A DNA stretch of 17,919 nt from Baffinella frigidus (Eukaryota > Cryptophyceae > Cryptomonadales > Baffinellaceae): positions 422,706 to 440,624 of the forward strand of contig MU646314.1 in assembly GCA_026770585.1 (NCBI GenBank). Direction: 5' to 3'. The notes beneath the pieces were generated by a model that saw only the letters and a list, made by a program, of their open reading frames with translations, ran no database searches and had not been told where the DNA came from. Below, one piece after another: positions 8,001 to 12,827 of this stretch (position 1 is the first letter of the stretch; each line of letters starts with the position of its first letter). A program made the position numbers and the translations under genes.

Positions 8001-8505
8001 CACGCCAGAGTGCAGCAGGGAGTTGATTTTTTTTAACCGTTTCTAAGAACGGGTGGTGACTTTTGAAAACCACTGTCTTGAAGGGGAATTGACTTTTGGC
8101 GACCCCTTCCAAGATTCTGGCCTGGAAATCGTAGCCTTCGAGGGGTTTCCCGGTACAAAAGAGAGAGGGTAGATAGGATTGAACTGGTGGCGGCGACAGA
8201 AAACGTGGTGTTGCTTGAAACGAACCGGGCACTCAACCAAAAACGCGGGGGAATGGGTCCTAGCCCAAGCAGCCGGGTCCTAAACCTGGCACCCTAAACC
8301 ATAAACCATAAACCATAAACCATAAACCATAAACCATAAACCATAAACCATAAACCCTGAACCCTGGACCCTGGACCCTCAACCATAAACCCTAAACCCT
8401 GAACCCTGGACCCTGAATCCTAAACCCTTAAACCCCTAAACCCTAAACCGTGACCCAGGTTCTTCGTCTCCTTCTGGGGGGTTGAATCGGAAGAAGGTGT
8501 CCTAA
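179..8505 (+). CDS. ELO-family very-long-chain fatty acid elongase (3' eight exons, 5' end outside window)
   Basis: ELO proteins are multi-pass endoplasmic-reticulum membrane enzymes that condense malonyl-CoA with a fatty acyl-CoA, the first step of chain elongation. Exons join as 179-264, 1628-1699, 2504-2546, 4200-4280, 5731-5810, 6597-6642, 7552-7633 and 8459-8505, and all phases agree. The joined chain has about 178 residues, against roughly 270-300 for the family, so about the first 100 are upstream. Visible landmarks in order are FLHWFHHATV (HxxHH box), MNFLVHSIMYLYY (MNxxVHxxMYxYY motif), PMITTVQILQMAVG (TxxQxxQ motif), NYKLGLTMYGSYLCLFSMLF (last membrane segment) and a basic tail ending RKKVS-stop, a KKxx retrieval signal. 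The HWFHH and MNFLVHS forms resemble the ELOVL6-like and protist elongases; substrate preference cannot be read from this. Introns range from about 785 to 1650 bases. Family assignment is secure; the last two exons are less certain than the first six. Confidence 0.9.
262..590. repeat. Intron 1 start: 3'-edge copy around a long hairpin (family G1)
   Basis: The exon 1 donor region CTGGCAATCCCC with the following GGAACCCCGC and CATGACA is repeated at 528-590. Between the two copies, about 311-520, is a hairpin whose arms contain TCCAAAGTTGACGGGTTTGT and its reverse complement. Confidence 0.7.
760..898 (+). mobile_element. Family D palindromic element (D1)
   Basis: About 139 bases with terminal inverted repeats CCACACAGTGGACTACG and CGTAGCCCACCGTGTGG. 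The middle holds AGTTAACTTT and TGGTCACGTAAC. It is non-coding and fits a miniature inverted-repeat element. Confidence 0.75.
1041..1201 (+). mobile_element. Family D-like element (D4)
   Basis: The ends CCACACAGCGGAC and ATCCCGCTGTGTGG match family D, but the interior is different and longer (161 bases). Confidence 0.55.
1204..1627 (+). repeat. Tandem copies of the intron 1 end with exon 2 5' edge
   Basis: GATGAGAGGTTT, GGGGCGGAAG and CATGGCAGTTGAC recur at about 1204 and 1550, each leading to a copy of the exon 2 start. A third, partial copy is at about 911-950. The upstream exon copy is 1315-1364, preceded by GGCAG; it has a small deletion and would not read through. Confidence 0.75.
1371..1469 (+). 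repeat. Interspersed repeat family H, copy 1
   Basis: About 100 bases shared with 14584-14677: CATTTCAGGCCCCTCACC, CCTGAAACGA, CCAGAATCGTTTCGAT, ACACATCATCG and CTGCTAAGTG. It is non-coding, without obvious terminal repeats. Confidence 0.65.
1628..1699 (+). CDS. Elongase exon 2 (MNxxVHxxMYxYY motif)
   Basis: The exon begins after AG at 1626-1627 and encodes FAAMNFLVHSIMYLYY then GAMACKL. It ends at AA before GTACCT, in phase 2. A diverged copy of its 5' edge lies upstream at 1315-1364, and two copies of its 3' edge lie downstream at 1917-1938 and 2149-2173. Confidence 0.9.
1702..1855 (+). repeat. Telomere-like (CCCTGAA)n tract at exon 2 donor
   Basis: About sixteen CCCTGAA heptamers begin directly after the exon 2 donor. 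A short inverted stretch, GGGTTCAGGGTTCAGGG, follows from about 1830. Confidence 0.9.
1917..1938 (+). repeat. Copy of elongase exon 2 3' edge
   Basis: CCATGGCCTGCAAGCTCAAG with the GTA donor is identical to the end of exon 2. Element A1 begins right after it. Confidence 0.85.
1939..2064 (+). mobile_element. Family A element (A1)
   Basis: Its ends are TACCCCTCAAGTGGCGAG and GCGCTTAACGGATA. The start is partly duplicated inside (CATCAAGTGGCGAGTAGGC). The centre has GGCCCTAGGACCTGCC, as in the other A copies. Confidence 0.65.
2149..2173 (+). repeat. Second copy of exon 2 3' edge
   Basis: GCGCCATGCCCTGCAAGATC followed by AAGTA differs from the exon at two positions and keeps the donor. Confidence 0.8.
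2176..2302 (+). repeat. Telomere-like (CCCTCAA)n tract
   Basis: CCCTCAA heptamers with CCCTGAA and CCTGAAT variants follow the second 3'-edge copy, the same arrangement as at 1702. Confidence 0.9.
2504..2546 (+). CDS. Elongase exon 3
   Basis: The exon starts after TGTGCAG and encodes (N)WLATPFAPMITTVQ. It ends at CAG before GTCACC. The ITTVQ end continues into ILQM of the next exon, giving the TxxQxxQ pattern of elongases. The 43-base length fits the phases on both sides. Confidence 0.85.
2694..2800 (+). repeat. Family G half copy (G2)
   Basis: This resembles the right half of the 311-520 hairpin: AAGTTGACATGCTGGG, then CGTCAACTTTGGAGC, then CCAAATAGACTG. The left arm is absent. Confidence 0.55.
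2846..3001. repeat. Long near-perfect hairpin in intron 3
   Basis: Arms of about 66 bases start TTATCTCAGAAAAGGAGTTC and end with the complement at 3000. The loop is about 20 bases. No coding content. Confidence 0.85.
3149..3385. repeat. Hairpin element in intron 3
   Basis: Arms ATTGTAGATTTCGGGTCCGC and its complement at 3366-3385, with GGTCGGGGGATC and GATCCCCCGACC further in. Confidence 0.75.
3408..3544. repeat. Hairpin element in intron 3
   Basis: Terminal inverted repeats TTATCCGGGGAAA and TTTCCCCGGATAA enclose an AT-rich core. Confidence 0.65.
3870..3990. repeat. (CT)n tract closed by palindromic arms
   Basis: GCACGGATCTGTCT at 3870 pairs with AGACAGATCCGTGC at 3977. Everything between is CT-rich simple repeat, on the coding strand of the elongase. 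Confidence 0.75.
4064..4167. repeat. Hairpin just before elongase exon 4
   Basis: Arms GCATCAAATCGA and TCGATTTGATGC; inner pairing includes CATTTCCTTCGG with CCGAAGGAAATG. It ends 33 bases before the exon. Confidence 0.7.
4200..4280 (+). CDS. Elongase exon 4
   Basis: The exon starts after TGGCAG and encodes ILQMAVGSAVTVTSAIEH followed by RRGGDAACK, then the donor GTACGC. It is 27 codons, phase 0 at both ends. It includes the membrane segment after the TTVQ motif and a luminal or cytosolic loop. Confidence 0.88.
4298..4815. repeat. Inverted TGATGGTCAAA arrays in intron 4
   Basis: TGATGGTCAAA is repeated on the + strand at 4298-4350 and as its complement TTTGACCATCA at 4740-4815. The two arrays could pair across the intron. 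Confidence 0.6.
4410..4557. repeat. Hairpin element in intron 4
   Basis: Arms of about 31 bases: CACGCGACGATAGCCTGC with CACCTCAAATCGAC, and their complement at 4527-4557. Confidence 0.75.
4994..5173 (+). repeat. Copy of elongase exon 5 5' edge, split by element D2
   Basis: GTGCATCCCGCAAACTAC (4994-5011) follows TTCGCAG as in the real exon. The remainder (AACTGGGG...TGTACGGGA) resumes at 5150 after D2, so D2 arrived after the duplication. Confidence 0.75.
5012..5149 (-). mobile_element. Family D element (D2)
   Basis: A 138-base copy in reverse orientation, ends CCACTCGGTGGGCTACG and GTAGTCCACCGTGTGG, interior AGTTAACTGCCC and GTAACGTGACC. Confidence 0.75.
5301..5345 (+). repeat. Second copy of exon 5 5' edge
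   Basis: After TTTTTTGCAG the sequence GTGGGCACCGCAAACTAC then TTGGGACTGGCAATGTACGG copies the exon start. The flanking intron, including GACAATACACCACATGGT at 5227 and a related stretch at about 5361, is repeated with it. Confidence 0.85.
5403..5672. repeat. Large hairpin element in intron 4
   Basis: Outer arms TTTGGCTTCCACCTCAG and complement; inner arms include AATTTCATCCGGTCAGGTAT and its complement. About 270 bases, no coding content. Confidence 0.8.
5731..5810 (+). CDS. Elongase exon 5 (last membrane segment)
   Basis: The exon starts after TTCGCAG and encodes VDPANYKLGLTMYGSYLCLF then SMLFLN plus AA, followed by the donor GTCCGT. GLTMYGSYLCLFSMLF matches the final membrane helix of ELO proteins. 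Two copies of its 5' edge lie upstream (4994-5173, split by an insertion, and 5301-5345). Two copies of its 3' edge lie downstream (5961-6013 and 6168-6215). Confidence 0.9.
5830..6562 (+). repeat. (AG)n, (GTGG)n and (ACAG)n tracts of intron 5 with two copies of exon 5 3' edge
   Basis: The exon 5 end CTCTTCTCGATGCTCTTCCT with its donor region AAGTCCGTGCACCCC reappears at 5961-6013 and 6168-6215. Each copy is followed by purine-rich simple repeat. The unit is therefore exon edge plus microsatellite. The long open frames here (LSLSLS or RERERE) are microsatellite shadows. Confidence 0.9.
6597..6642 (+). CDS. Elongase exon 6
   Basis: After CAACAG the exon supplies G to complete AAG, then encodes YFGAARKPGGAKTDK and ends before GTGCGG. 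LNKYFGAARKP is a plausible cytosolic exit from the last membrane helix. No edge copies of this exon were seen. Confidence 0.75.
6824..7031 (+). mobile_element. Family E element (E1)
   Basis: Ends CCACTCGAGGCTGG and CCAGCCTCGAGTGG. Inside are GTGTAGTAATTTTCA, TTTGGTCACGTATCTC and a complementary half, forming a long hairpin. Confidence 0.7.
7230..7358 (+). repeat. Two copies of elongase exon 7 5' edge with repeated intron end
   Basis: ATTTGCGGGGTGGGGATCGG at 7230 and ATTTGCGGGGTGGAGATCCG at 7324 each follow CGCAG. GACCAGAAACCAACCACTTT precedes the second copy and recurs, slightly altered, after it, so the unit is about 95 bases of intron end plus exon start. Confidence 0.88.
7426..7530 (+). 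mobile_element. Family A element (A2)
   Basis: TIRs TATCCCTTAAGTGCCCAG and CTGGGCACTTAAGGGATA, TA at both ends. It sits in the repeat unit that leads into the real exon 7, consistent with insertion at TA. Confidence 0.8.
7552..7633 (+). CDS. Elongase exon 7 (C-terminal tail)
   Basis: The exon starts after CGGGCAG, in phase 0, and encodes ICGVEIGRGGPVDAAGRFED then FSKSSAS plus G, with donor GTTGGA. Without splicing the frame runs into a 12-base minisatellite and stops near 7780. The 5' edge is repeated upstream at 7230 and 7324, and the 3' edge downstream at 7782-7830, where the donor GTGCGT looks better. Such tails vary between species, so assignment rests on phase, splice sites and third-position GC. 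Confidence 0.65.
7663..7782 (+). repeat. 12-base minisatellite after exon 7
   Basis: GGGGTTCAGTAG and close variants run in tandem between exon 7 and the copy of its 3' edge. Confidence 0.85.
7782..7830 (+). repeat. Copy of exon 7 3' edge with donor
   Basis: GGGCGCTTCGAGGACTTCTC then CAAGAGCTCCGCCTCCG repeats the exon end with one silent-type change and ends in GGTGCGT, a stronger donor than the real one. Confidence 0.88.
7932..7998 (+). repeat. (CA)n microsatellite
   Basis: About 33 CA units with one G interruption, in intron 7. The rest of intron 7 to 8280 shows nothing I recognise beyond short repeats of GAATTGACTTTT type. Confidence 0.95.
8281..8450 (+). repeat. Telomere-like C-rich tract before exon 8
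   Basis: ACCATAA heptamers, then CCCTGAA, CCCTGGA and CCCTAAA variants, run up to the AG before exon 8. Confidence 0.9.
8459..8505 (+). CDS. Elongase exon 8, stop and KKxx signal
   Basis: After TGACCCAG the two bases GT complete a glycine, and the frame reads SSSPSGGLNRKKVS then TAA at 8503-8505. KKVS fits the dilysine KKxx retrieval signal typical of endoplasmic-reticulum elongases, which supports this frame over the two others. The sequence CCTAAGTTGCCG around the stop is repeated directly after it. Confidence 0.6.
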
Positions 8506-8589
8506 GTTGCCGAGAGGACCTAAGTTGCCGCGTGTAGAGTCCTCGGGTTATGGACACGACGCAAGATTGGCGTACACAGCGGGTGTTGA

Positions 8590-8634
8590 GTGTGGTCACG
8601 TGACCCCTCGATCGTGTGGTCACGTGACCCCTCG
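8590..8634. promoter_or_regulatory. Tandem GGTCACGTGACC palindromes in the intergenic region
   Basis: GTGTGGTCACGTGACCCCTCG-like units occur twice, with the 12-base palindrome at 8594-8605 and 8618-8629. CACGTG is a common bHLH or bZIP target core, so a regulatory role is possible but unproven. Confidence 0.35.
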
Positions 8635-8690
8635 CTCGGTTCTGCTGAAACCTAGTGTCCGTGGTGGGGGGTGCATCGTGGCCATGTTGG

Positions 8691-8814
8691 TAAGGGTATC
8701 TCGCTCACAAGGAGGCGCAGCCTCCTAGGACCCTACAGTAGGCCAATGCCCAGGGCCCTATGGTGTTCCTGGGGGGGGGTGGGGGGGGCTCCTTAGGAGC
8801 GAGGTACCCCTGTA
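8691..8814 (+). mobile_element. Family B element (B1)
   Basis: Ends TAAGGGTATCTCGCTC and GAGCGAGGTACCCCTGTA; centre CCTAGGACCCTACAGTAGG. Right arm has long G runs. Confidence 0.75.
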
Positions 8815-8915
8815 TCAATAATGTCTGTGGTGGGGGGTGCGGTATCAATAATACCACGCCAGGTCAGAAGTTCAATTTTCAAGGTCGTGTAGTAAAATGA
8901 TGTTTCGTTCGAGCA

Positions 8916-9033
8916 CAAGGGAACCTCGCTCATAAGAAACCGCACCCCCTAGGACCCTACGGTGGGCCTATGCCTAGGGCCCTACGGTGGTCCTATGGGG
9001 GGGGCTGTTTCTTGTGAGCGAGGCGCCCCTGTA
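8916..9033 (+). mobile_element. Family B element (B2)
   Basis: Ends GGGAACCTCGCTCATAAG and GTGAGCGAGGCGCCCCTGTA; centre CCTAGGACCCTACGGTGGG. With B1 it fills much of the spacer between the two convergent genes. Confidence 0.78.
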
Positions 9034-9095
9034 TCGGGGATGTCTTCCCTCCACGGAGGCGGGGTTCAGCAGGGCCTAGAGAGAGAGACTGGTAA

Positions 9096-9101
9096 TTTAT
9101 T
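9096..9101 (-). terminator. Possible poly(A) signal AATAAA
   Basis: AATAAA reads on the - strand about 45 bases after the TAG stop of the SET protein. This supports the gene ending here, but a hexamer alone is weak evidence. Confidence 0.35.
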
Positions 9102-9145
9102 GCCAAACGACCAGCTCCATCACCGCACATGCCCTACGTGTTGTG

Positions 9146-9220
9146 CTACTTACTGTACCCCGTGTCGGCCGCTCTTACGAGCTCCAAGACAGAGGGTGCG
9201 TACGGGGTGGTGGAAGTGCA
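9146..9220 (-). CDS. SET protein last exon and stop
   Basis: After GCAAG the phase-0 frame reads CTSTTPYAPSVLELVRAADT then GYSK and TAG. Third positions are mostly G or C in this frame only. An alternative is that TACA is followed by the donor GTAAGT at 9151-9156, in which case the gene continues below this point. Confidence 0.5.
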   Translation of the reverse strand, partial: CTSTTPYAPSVLELVRAADTGYSK

Positions 9221-11400
9221 CTTGCGTCAGCAGGGGATGGAAGGGCGCAGGGTTGAGAGGGCAGGGTGCAGGGTACAGGGTGTAGGGTAGGGTACAGGGT
9301 ACAGGGTACAGGGTGTAGCTTTTCCCGGATGGATTCGATCTCCAGCAGGCCCTCAAGTTTCCGGAGCTGTCATCCTCGATCTCCGGAACCCAACTACTCG
9401 AGTACTTCCCGCCAAGTACTCGAGTACTTGGGTTCCGGAGGTTTCCGGTGCTGACAGACCGGGGAGGAGTCTGACCAGTCGCGAGGCGGCCCGCGGGGGG
9501 TGTAACTTGAGAATAATCAGTCAACTCGCCTGAGGCAGAGCGTCTAGGTATTATCACTGAAGAGGCGAGTAGGCGCATACGCCCTACTGTAGGGCCCTAG
9601 AACCTGCCTAGGACCTCTTGGGGTTCAATTTTGGCTCTCTCGCCACTTAAGGGAATAAGAACAGCCGGCAGTTCTTGGACTTGCAGCAACACGTGACGTG
9701 CGGTTCGGAAGGCTTCCCCTAGGGGTTGGGGTTCGGGGGTTAGGTTCGGGTCTCGGGTCTCAGGTCTCGGGTTTCAGGAGGGTCCATGGAGGGTTCAGGG
9801 TTTAGGGTTTAGGGGGGGGCGTACCAGCTGGTTTAAAGGCTGGTCCGGGTTGTAGTCCATCTCGTCTGGAGCGCAATCGCAATTGCGACAAAAGTTCCTC
9901 AAGCCCTCCGTCGTTCGAAAAGTCAGCCATCGTCGACCCGCAAGCGTCGTTTCGGTAAACCCCAAACCCTGTTCTGGGATTCGGCCAAGCCGCCCAGAAG
10001 GGTGGTGAATGCACTGGCTACAGGGCTTACTCGAGTATAAGGGCACACCTTTTTGAGGGGTGTGGTGTGCGAACCTTAAATAATTAAGGTCTGGAGGGTT
10101 CAGGGGGGGGGTACCAGCTGGTTTAGGGGCTGATCCGGGTTGTAGTCCATGAGCAGCTCCTCCTTCTTCTTGATGTTCCGGTTCGTGATGAATGCGATCT
10201 GCCACGCGAGAGAGAGGACTTGGTTAATACCGACAGGGCCGCCATGCATTCCCATCGAGGCTGAGGTCAAGTAGGACCTGGAGGTTTTGCGCACTCAACA
10301 CGTTGTGTACGACGGGAGATAGGGGCGCAGGATAAGTTCCGGAGTCCGCCTATGGTGGGAGTTGAAAGAACCTAAAGGACCTAAAGGACGCGAACGCCCC
10401 CCTCTCCGTTATTTCGTTCGGGTGCTCCCCCCCTACGCACAAGAGCAAACGCACCGGAGCGGGACGGTCCTACCAGCGCCCTTGGAACAAATCAGGGGTC
10501 GGCCAAACGATCGAAGCCCTTGATACGAGATCCTTTAGGTCCTTGAGATTCTTCGAGCTCCCAACATAGGCGGACACCAGAAGTTGTTCTGTAGAGGGCG
10601 GGTGGTACCCTTTCCGGGGCCTTCTTCCCCCCCGCGGACGCGCGGAACACGTGGACCTTGATGTTCGCCTTCTCGAGGCAGTAATCAGTCATCGGCACCC
10701 GTGGTTGAAGAATCGCGCTGCGACACGTGCCACTTCGCCGTCACAACAAGTGAGAAATGGCTCCAATGCCAAGCTAAATGAAACTCGAACAGAAGAGGCT
10801 GAGGGTTGTGGCACCACGCCAGGGCATAAGTCGAAATTCCTTTTTACGAAACAATCTACGAGTGAAGTTAATTCTTACAAGGGAGACACACCAAAAGTGT
10901 TGGGAATTGGCCCTTTGCTGGCGTAAGATTTGTTTTTACCAGGATAAGGTACGTCAACACTTTCGAAACGTTGCGTGTGAATTTTGCATTTATGTCTTGG
11001 CATCGACGTGCCACCTCGCCGTTACTTGCGAGAAGTGAGAAATGGCTCTAATGCCAAGCCAAATAAAACTCGACCCGAAGAGGCGGATGGTTCGAATCAG
11101 TTCAAAACAGGGGTTGGCCAAGCGATTGAACCCTTCAATACGGCCGGGTGTGGGGCCCGCCTCGGGTCTGGTGGGCCCGCCCTAGCGCCTCCTCTCCTCA
11201 GCCGCACGATCAAGCCGACGCGCGGGACCCGGGCAAATGCTTTCTCTGCAGATCTGTTTTACGGAAAGGCGTGGTGTTCCGCCTATTATCTTGGGAGAAA
11301 TCAAAACCTAAAGGACCTCAAGGCACGGACCTGCGTTGCTGACGCGGGTAGCGTCGACGCTGTGCGAGATGCCCGCCCCCCCCCCGAAGATGTACGTGCC
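9146..11400 (-). CDS. SET-domain protein, probable lysine methyltransferase (C-terminal part)
   Basis: SET domains transfer methyl groups from S-adenosylmethionine to lysines, often on histones. Reading down the - strand the exons are 11400-11331, 10717-10695 with 10668-10609, 10198-10115, 9366-9319 and 9220-9146. Joined they give SHSVDATRVSNA, then ARFFNHGC (the NHxC cofactor-binding motif), ANIKVHVFRAS, IAFITNRNIKK and EELLMDYNP, which matches the second half of a SET domain, with a tyrosine in the DYN position. No cysteine-rich post-SET motif follows; the tail continues LRKLEGLLEIESIREK and ends TGYSK-stop. Oddities are a frame break after NHGC, a missing AG before the first exon, and a non-standard last intron. 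The gene may therefore be damaged, or may use unusual splicing. The first half of the domain was not found with confidence upstream. Confidence 0.82.
9242..9318 (-). repeat. Telomere-like tract forming most of the last SET intron
   Basis: On the - strand CTACACCC, TGTACCC and TGCACCC heptamers follow the exon ending REK directly. Confidence 0.85.
9319..9366 (-). CDS. SET protein exon LRKLEGLLEIESIREK
   Basis: After GATGACAG the frame encodes LRKLEGLLEIESIREK in phase 0, joining NQL of the previous exon. It is predicted helical. A copy of its 5' edge with its own AG lies upstream on this strand at 9431-9450. At the 3' end no GT is present; AA followed by GC, or AAG followed by CT, are the options. 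Confidence 0.65.
9380..9450 (-). repeat. Hairpin plus copy of the LRKLEG exon 5' edge
   Basis: CTCCGGAACCCA...CTCGAGTACTT pairs with AAGTACTCGAG...TGGGTTCCGGAG around CCCGCC. On the - strand GTCAG followed by CACCGGAAACCTCCGG copies the exon start GACAG, CTCCGGAAACTTGAGG. Confidence 0.65.
9552..9657 (+). mobile_element. Family A element (A3)
   Basis: Diverged left end TATCACTGAAGAGGCGAG, intact right end CTCGCCACTTAAGGGA then ATA; centre GGGCCCTAGAACCTGCCTAG. Confidence 0.7.
9718..9819 (-). repeat. Telomere-like tract
   Basis: G-rich on the + strand, including TTTAGGGTTTAGG, so C-rich on the SET coding strand. It follows the 3'-edge copy's donor at 9825. Confidence 0.85.
9825..9862 (-). repeat. 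Copy of SET exon 3' edge (MDYNPDQPLNQL)
   Basis: On the - strand GATGGACTACAACCCGGACC then AGCCTTTAAACCAGCTG and the donor GTACGC repeat the end of exon 10198-10115, downstream of it. The deduced MDYNPDQPLNQL is unchanged. Confidence 0.88.
10115..10198 (-). CDS. SET exon IAFITNRNIKK...DYN
   Basis: The exon follows GCGTGGCAG and encodes IAFITNRNIKKKEELLMDYN followed by PDQPLNQL, with donor GTACCC. IAF..NRNIKK.EEL..DYN is the signature of the SET C-terminal core, including the tyrosine near the active site. A copy of its 3' edge and donor lies downstream at 9825-9862. Confidence 0.88.
10329..10594 (+). mobile_element. Family C element (C2)
   Basis: Inverted arms of about 60 bases: AGGATAAGTTCCGGAGTCC...CCTAAAGGA and TCCTTTAGGTCC...AGAAGTTGTTCT. 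The interior includes GGCCAAACGATCGAAGCCC, which recurs at 11117 as a variant. It lies in a SET intron. Confidence 0.75.
10609..10668 (-). CDS. SET exon ANIKVHVF...APER
   Basis: The frame encodes ANIKVHVFRASAGGKKAPER and ends before GTACCA. ANIKVHVF fits the CxPNxxxxVF strand after NHxC in SET domains. The same frame is open upstream to 10698 (MTDYCLEK), so the exact 5' border is unclear. Confidence 0.82.
10695..10717 (-). CDS. SET exon ARFFNHGC
   Basis: After GTGTCGCAG the bases CG complete an alanine and the frame reads RFFNHGC. NHxC is the conserved SET motif that binds the cofactor. The frame then meets TGA; the continuation (ANIKVHVF) is in another frame 23-26 bases further on. Confidence 0.75.
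10725..11085 (-). repeat. Direct duplication in the intron before the NHGC exon
   Basis: About 77 bases at 10725-10801 (GAGAAATGGCTCCAATGCCA and neighbours) recur at 11006-11085. One border coincides with the 3' splice site of the ARFFNHGC exon. The 200 bases between hold nothing recognisable. Confidence 0.7.
11249..11321 (+). mobile_element. Diverged family C arm (C5)
   Basis: GTGTTCCGCCTATTATC, GGGAGAAATCAAAACC and TAAAGGACCTCAAGG match the C left arm with many changes. Upstream, 11109-11144 resembles the C2 interior. Confidence 0.45.
11331..11400 (-). CDS. SET exon GTYIF...VDATRVSNA
   Basis: The frame reads GTYIFGGGAGISHSVDATRV then SNA plus G before the donor GTCCGT. YIF...VDATRVSNA corresponds to the YxFDxD...VDAxxxGNxxRF stretch of SET domains. 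The base pair just before GGC is AT, not AG; an upstream copy starting at 11622 has a proper AG. Phase 1 at the 3' end joins the next exon exactly. Confidence 0.82.
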
Positions 11401-11408
11401 ATGTTGAG

Positions 11409-11590
11409 CCACACGAGGCGGATCAGACACTCTTTTTTAAACCAGGGGAGCTGTACAAGTGAGGCAGTGTGTAGTAATGCTCATATGTTTGGTTACGTGT
11501 CCGCCCGCTTTTCGGGCTGACACGTGACCAACTCCGTGCAAAACGCCTACAATCGACATTTAAAAAGGGTGCTTGGGTAGCCGCGTGTGG
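11409..11590 (+). mobile_element. Family E element (E2)
   Basis: Ends CCACACGAGGCGGATC and GGGTAGCCGCGTGTGG; inside GTGTAGTAATG, TTTGGTTACGTGTCC, GACACGTGACCAACTCC and TTTAAAAAGGGTG. It lies between the SET exon at 11400 and the upstream copy of its edge. Confidence 0.78.
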
Positions 11591-11591
11591 G

Positions 11592-11622
11592 TAGAGTCGA
11601 CGCTCTGCGGGATGTACGTGCC
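11592..11622 (-). repeat. Copy of the SET exon GTYI 5' edge with AG
   Basis: On the - strand CTCATCAG precedes GGCACGTACATCCCGC and then AGCGTCGACTCTACCC, an imperfect copy of the start of exon 11400-11331. Confidence 0.7.
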
Positions 11623-11755
11623 CTGATGAGAGTAAACCGTGCCTCAGCTTCGGTGGTGGCACGGGTTTGGAAAAACGGCCAATCCTCTCTACTGAATTCA
11701 GAAACCAGAAATCAGAGTCCCCCTCAGGTGATGAGTCTCGAGGAGACGGGGCTCT

Positions 11756-11890
11756 AAACTGCAAACCCCACACCCTAGACCTTAAGCCCTAAACCCTAAA
11801 CGGAGTCAGGGGTTTGTTAGGTAACCCTTAAACCCTAAACGGAGTCAGACGTTTGTGAGTGTTTAGGGGCTTTAAGCCTCACACCCTCAA
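11756..11890 (+). repeat. Telomere-like tract, C-rich on + strand
   Basis: CCCTAGACC, CCCTAAACCCTAAAC and AACGGAGTCAG units repeated. Together with 11636-11755, which has open frames on both strands but no clear exon, this fills the stretch up to 11980. Confidence 0.75.
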
Positions 11891-11979
11891 CCTTGCGTGA
11901 CCAAGCCTGCCCGTACCTGGGGGGAGTCGCTTTCGCGATGAGGCACCACCCGCGGCTCGGGGCAGGGTCGTGGGTTCAG

Positions 11980-12020
11980 GGTCTTGACGCGGGAGTGGTG
12001 CGGATGATCCTGGACCGGGC
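11980..12020 (+). CDS. Candidate short exon
   Basis: After GGTTCAG the frame reads GLDAGVVRMILDR plus GC before GTGAGG, a good donor. There is no supporting neighbour on this strand with matching phase. Low confidence. Confidence 0.22.
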
Positions 12021-12423
12021 GTGAGGGCAGCAACCTGCTCCAGAGAGGTGCTTGCGTAAGCACCTCTCTACCTAAGCACCTCGTTAGCCTCTAGATAGAG
12101 ACATGCGCACACAGGGGTATCTCGACAACAAGAACCCCTCAAACGAGAAAGAAAACAGGCAAGGCTGGTCACATCTGGTGAGAACCCGATTGAGGACTAC
12201 CACCCTTGCCGGTTTCTGCTGCGATCCTTCTGCGTGCAGGGGGGGCTTCATGCGATCCGAAAGGAAACCGGGCCTTTCTGCAGGATAAGTTCCAGTGTCC
12301 GCCTATGGTAGGAGTTAAAATAACCTAAAGGACCTAAAGGAAATCTCACCACCCGTTGGCTGTCGGGCGAGCGACTGTGGCAAGGGCAACAGGCCCTGGT
12401 GTCCGCGTCGTCAAGAGTTGGAG

Positions 12424-12500
12424 GTCCCTCAGGAACAGGACTGTGCCCCATTCCCGGAGAAGGGGGTGTTCGCGCCGTGGTCTCCGTTCCACAACAACGG
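12424..12500 (+). CDS. Candidate exon, strand uncertain
   Basis: On the + strand, between TTGGAG and the donor GTA, the frame reads VPQEQDCAPFPEKGVFAPWS then PFHNN plus GG. On the - strand PLLWNGDHGANTPFSGNGAQ is open over the same bases with equal third-position GC. Element B3 is inserted two bases beyond the + strand exon border, which fits an intron position for the + reading but would break the - reading. Confidence 0.3.
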
Positions 12501-12501
12501 G

Positions 12502-12622
12502 TACAGGGGTACCTCGCTCACAAGAAACCGCAGCCCCCTAGGACCCTTCAGTAGGCCTATGCCCAGAGCCCTACGGTGGTCTTTGGGGGGGGGCGGTTTC
12601 TTATGAGCGAGGTGCCCCTGTA
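12502..12622 (+). mobile_element. Family B element (B3)
   Basis: TACAGGGGTACCTCGCTC and GAGCGAGGTGCCCCTGTA form the ends, with AAGAAACCGC and GCGGTTTCTT inside. TA flanks both sides. Confidence 0.8.
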
Positions 12623-12675
12623 GTGCGTGAGAGAACTCCAGATCCTAGTTGCCTTCCCAAAACGCAACGGGGTCT

Positions 12676-12779
12676 TATCCCTTAAGTGGCCAGTAGGCCC
12701 ATACGCCCTACCGTAAGGCCCTAGGACCTGCCTAGGGCGAGTTAGGGTGATTTTTCGCCCTATGGGCACTAACGGGTTA
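12676..12779 (+). mobile_element. Family A element (A4)
   Basis: TATCCCTTAAGTGGCC at the left and GGGCACTAACGGGTTA at the right; centre CCGTAAGGCCCTAGGACC. Confidence 0.72.
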
Positions 12780-12827
12780 ACGTGGTCAAGCTTGTCGTGT
12801 CATCAATAAACTCTCTCACCACACCTG

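Noticed and set aside
7471-8232. A 253-codon - strand frame with PTEPPTEPPTE repeats
   Set aside because: It is the antisense of the 12-base minisatellite, the (CA)n tract and elongase exon 7.
8449-8502. A - strand reading DTFFRFNPPEGDEEPGS over elongase exon 8
   Set aside because: The + strand frame has matching phase, an AG before it, and ends in a KKxx signal and stop, which explains the sequence better.
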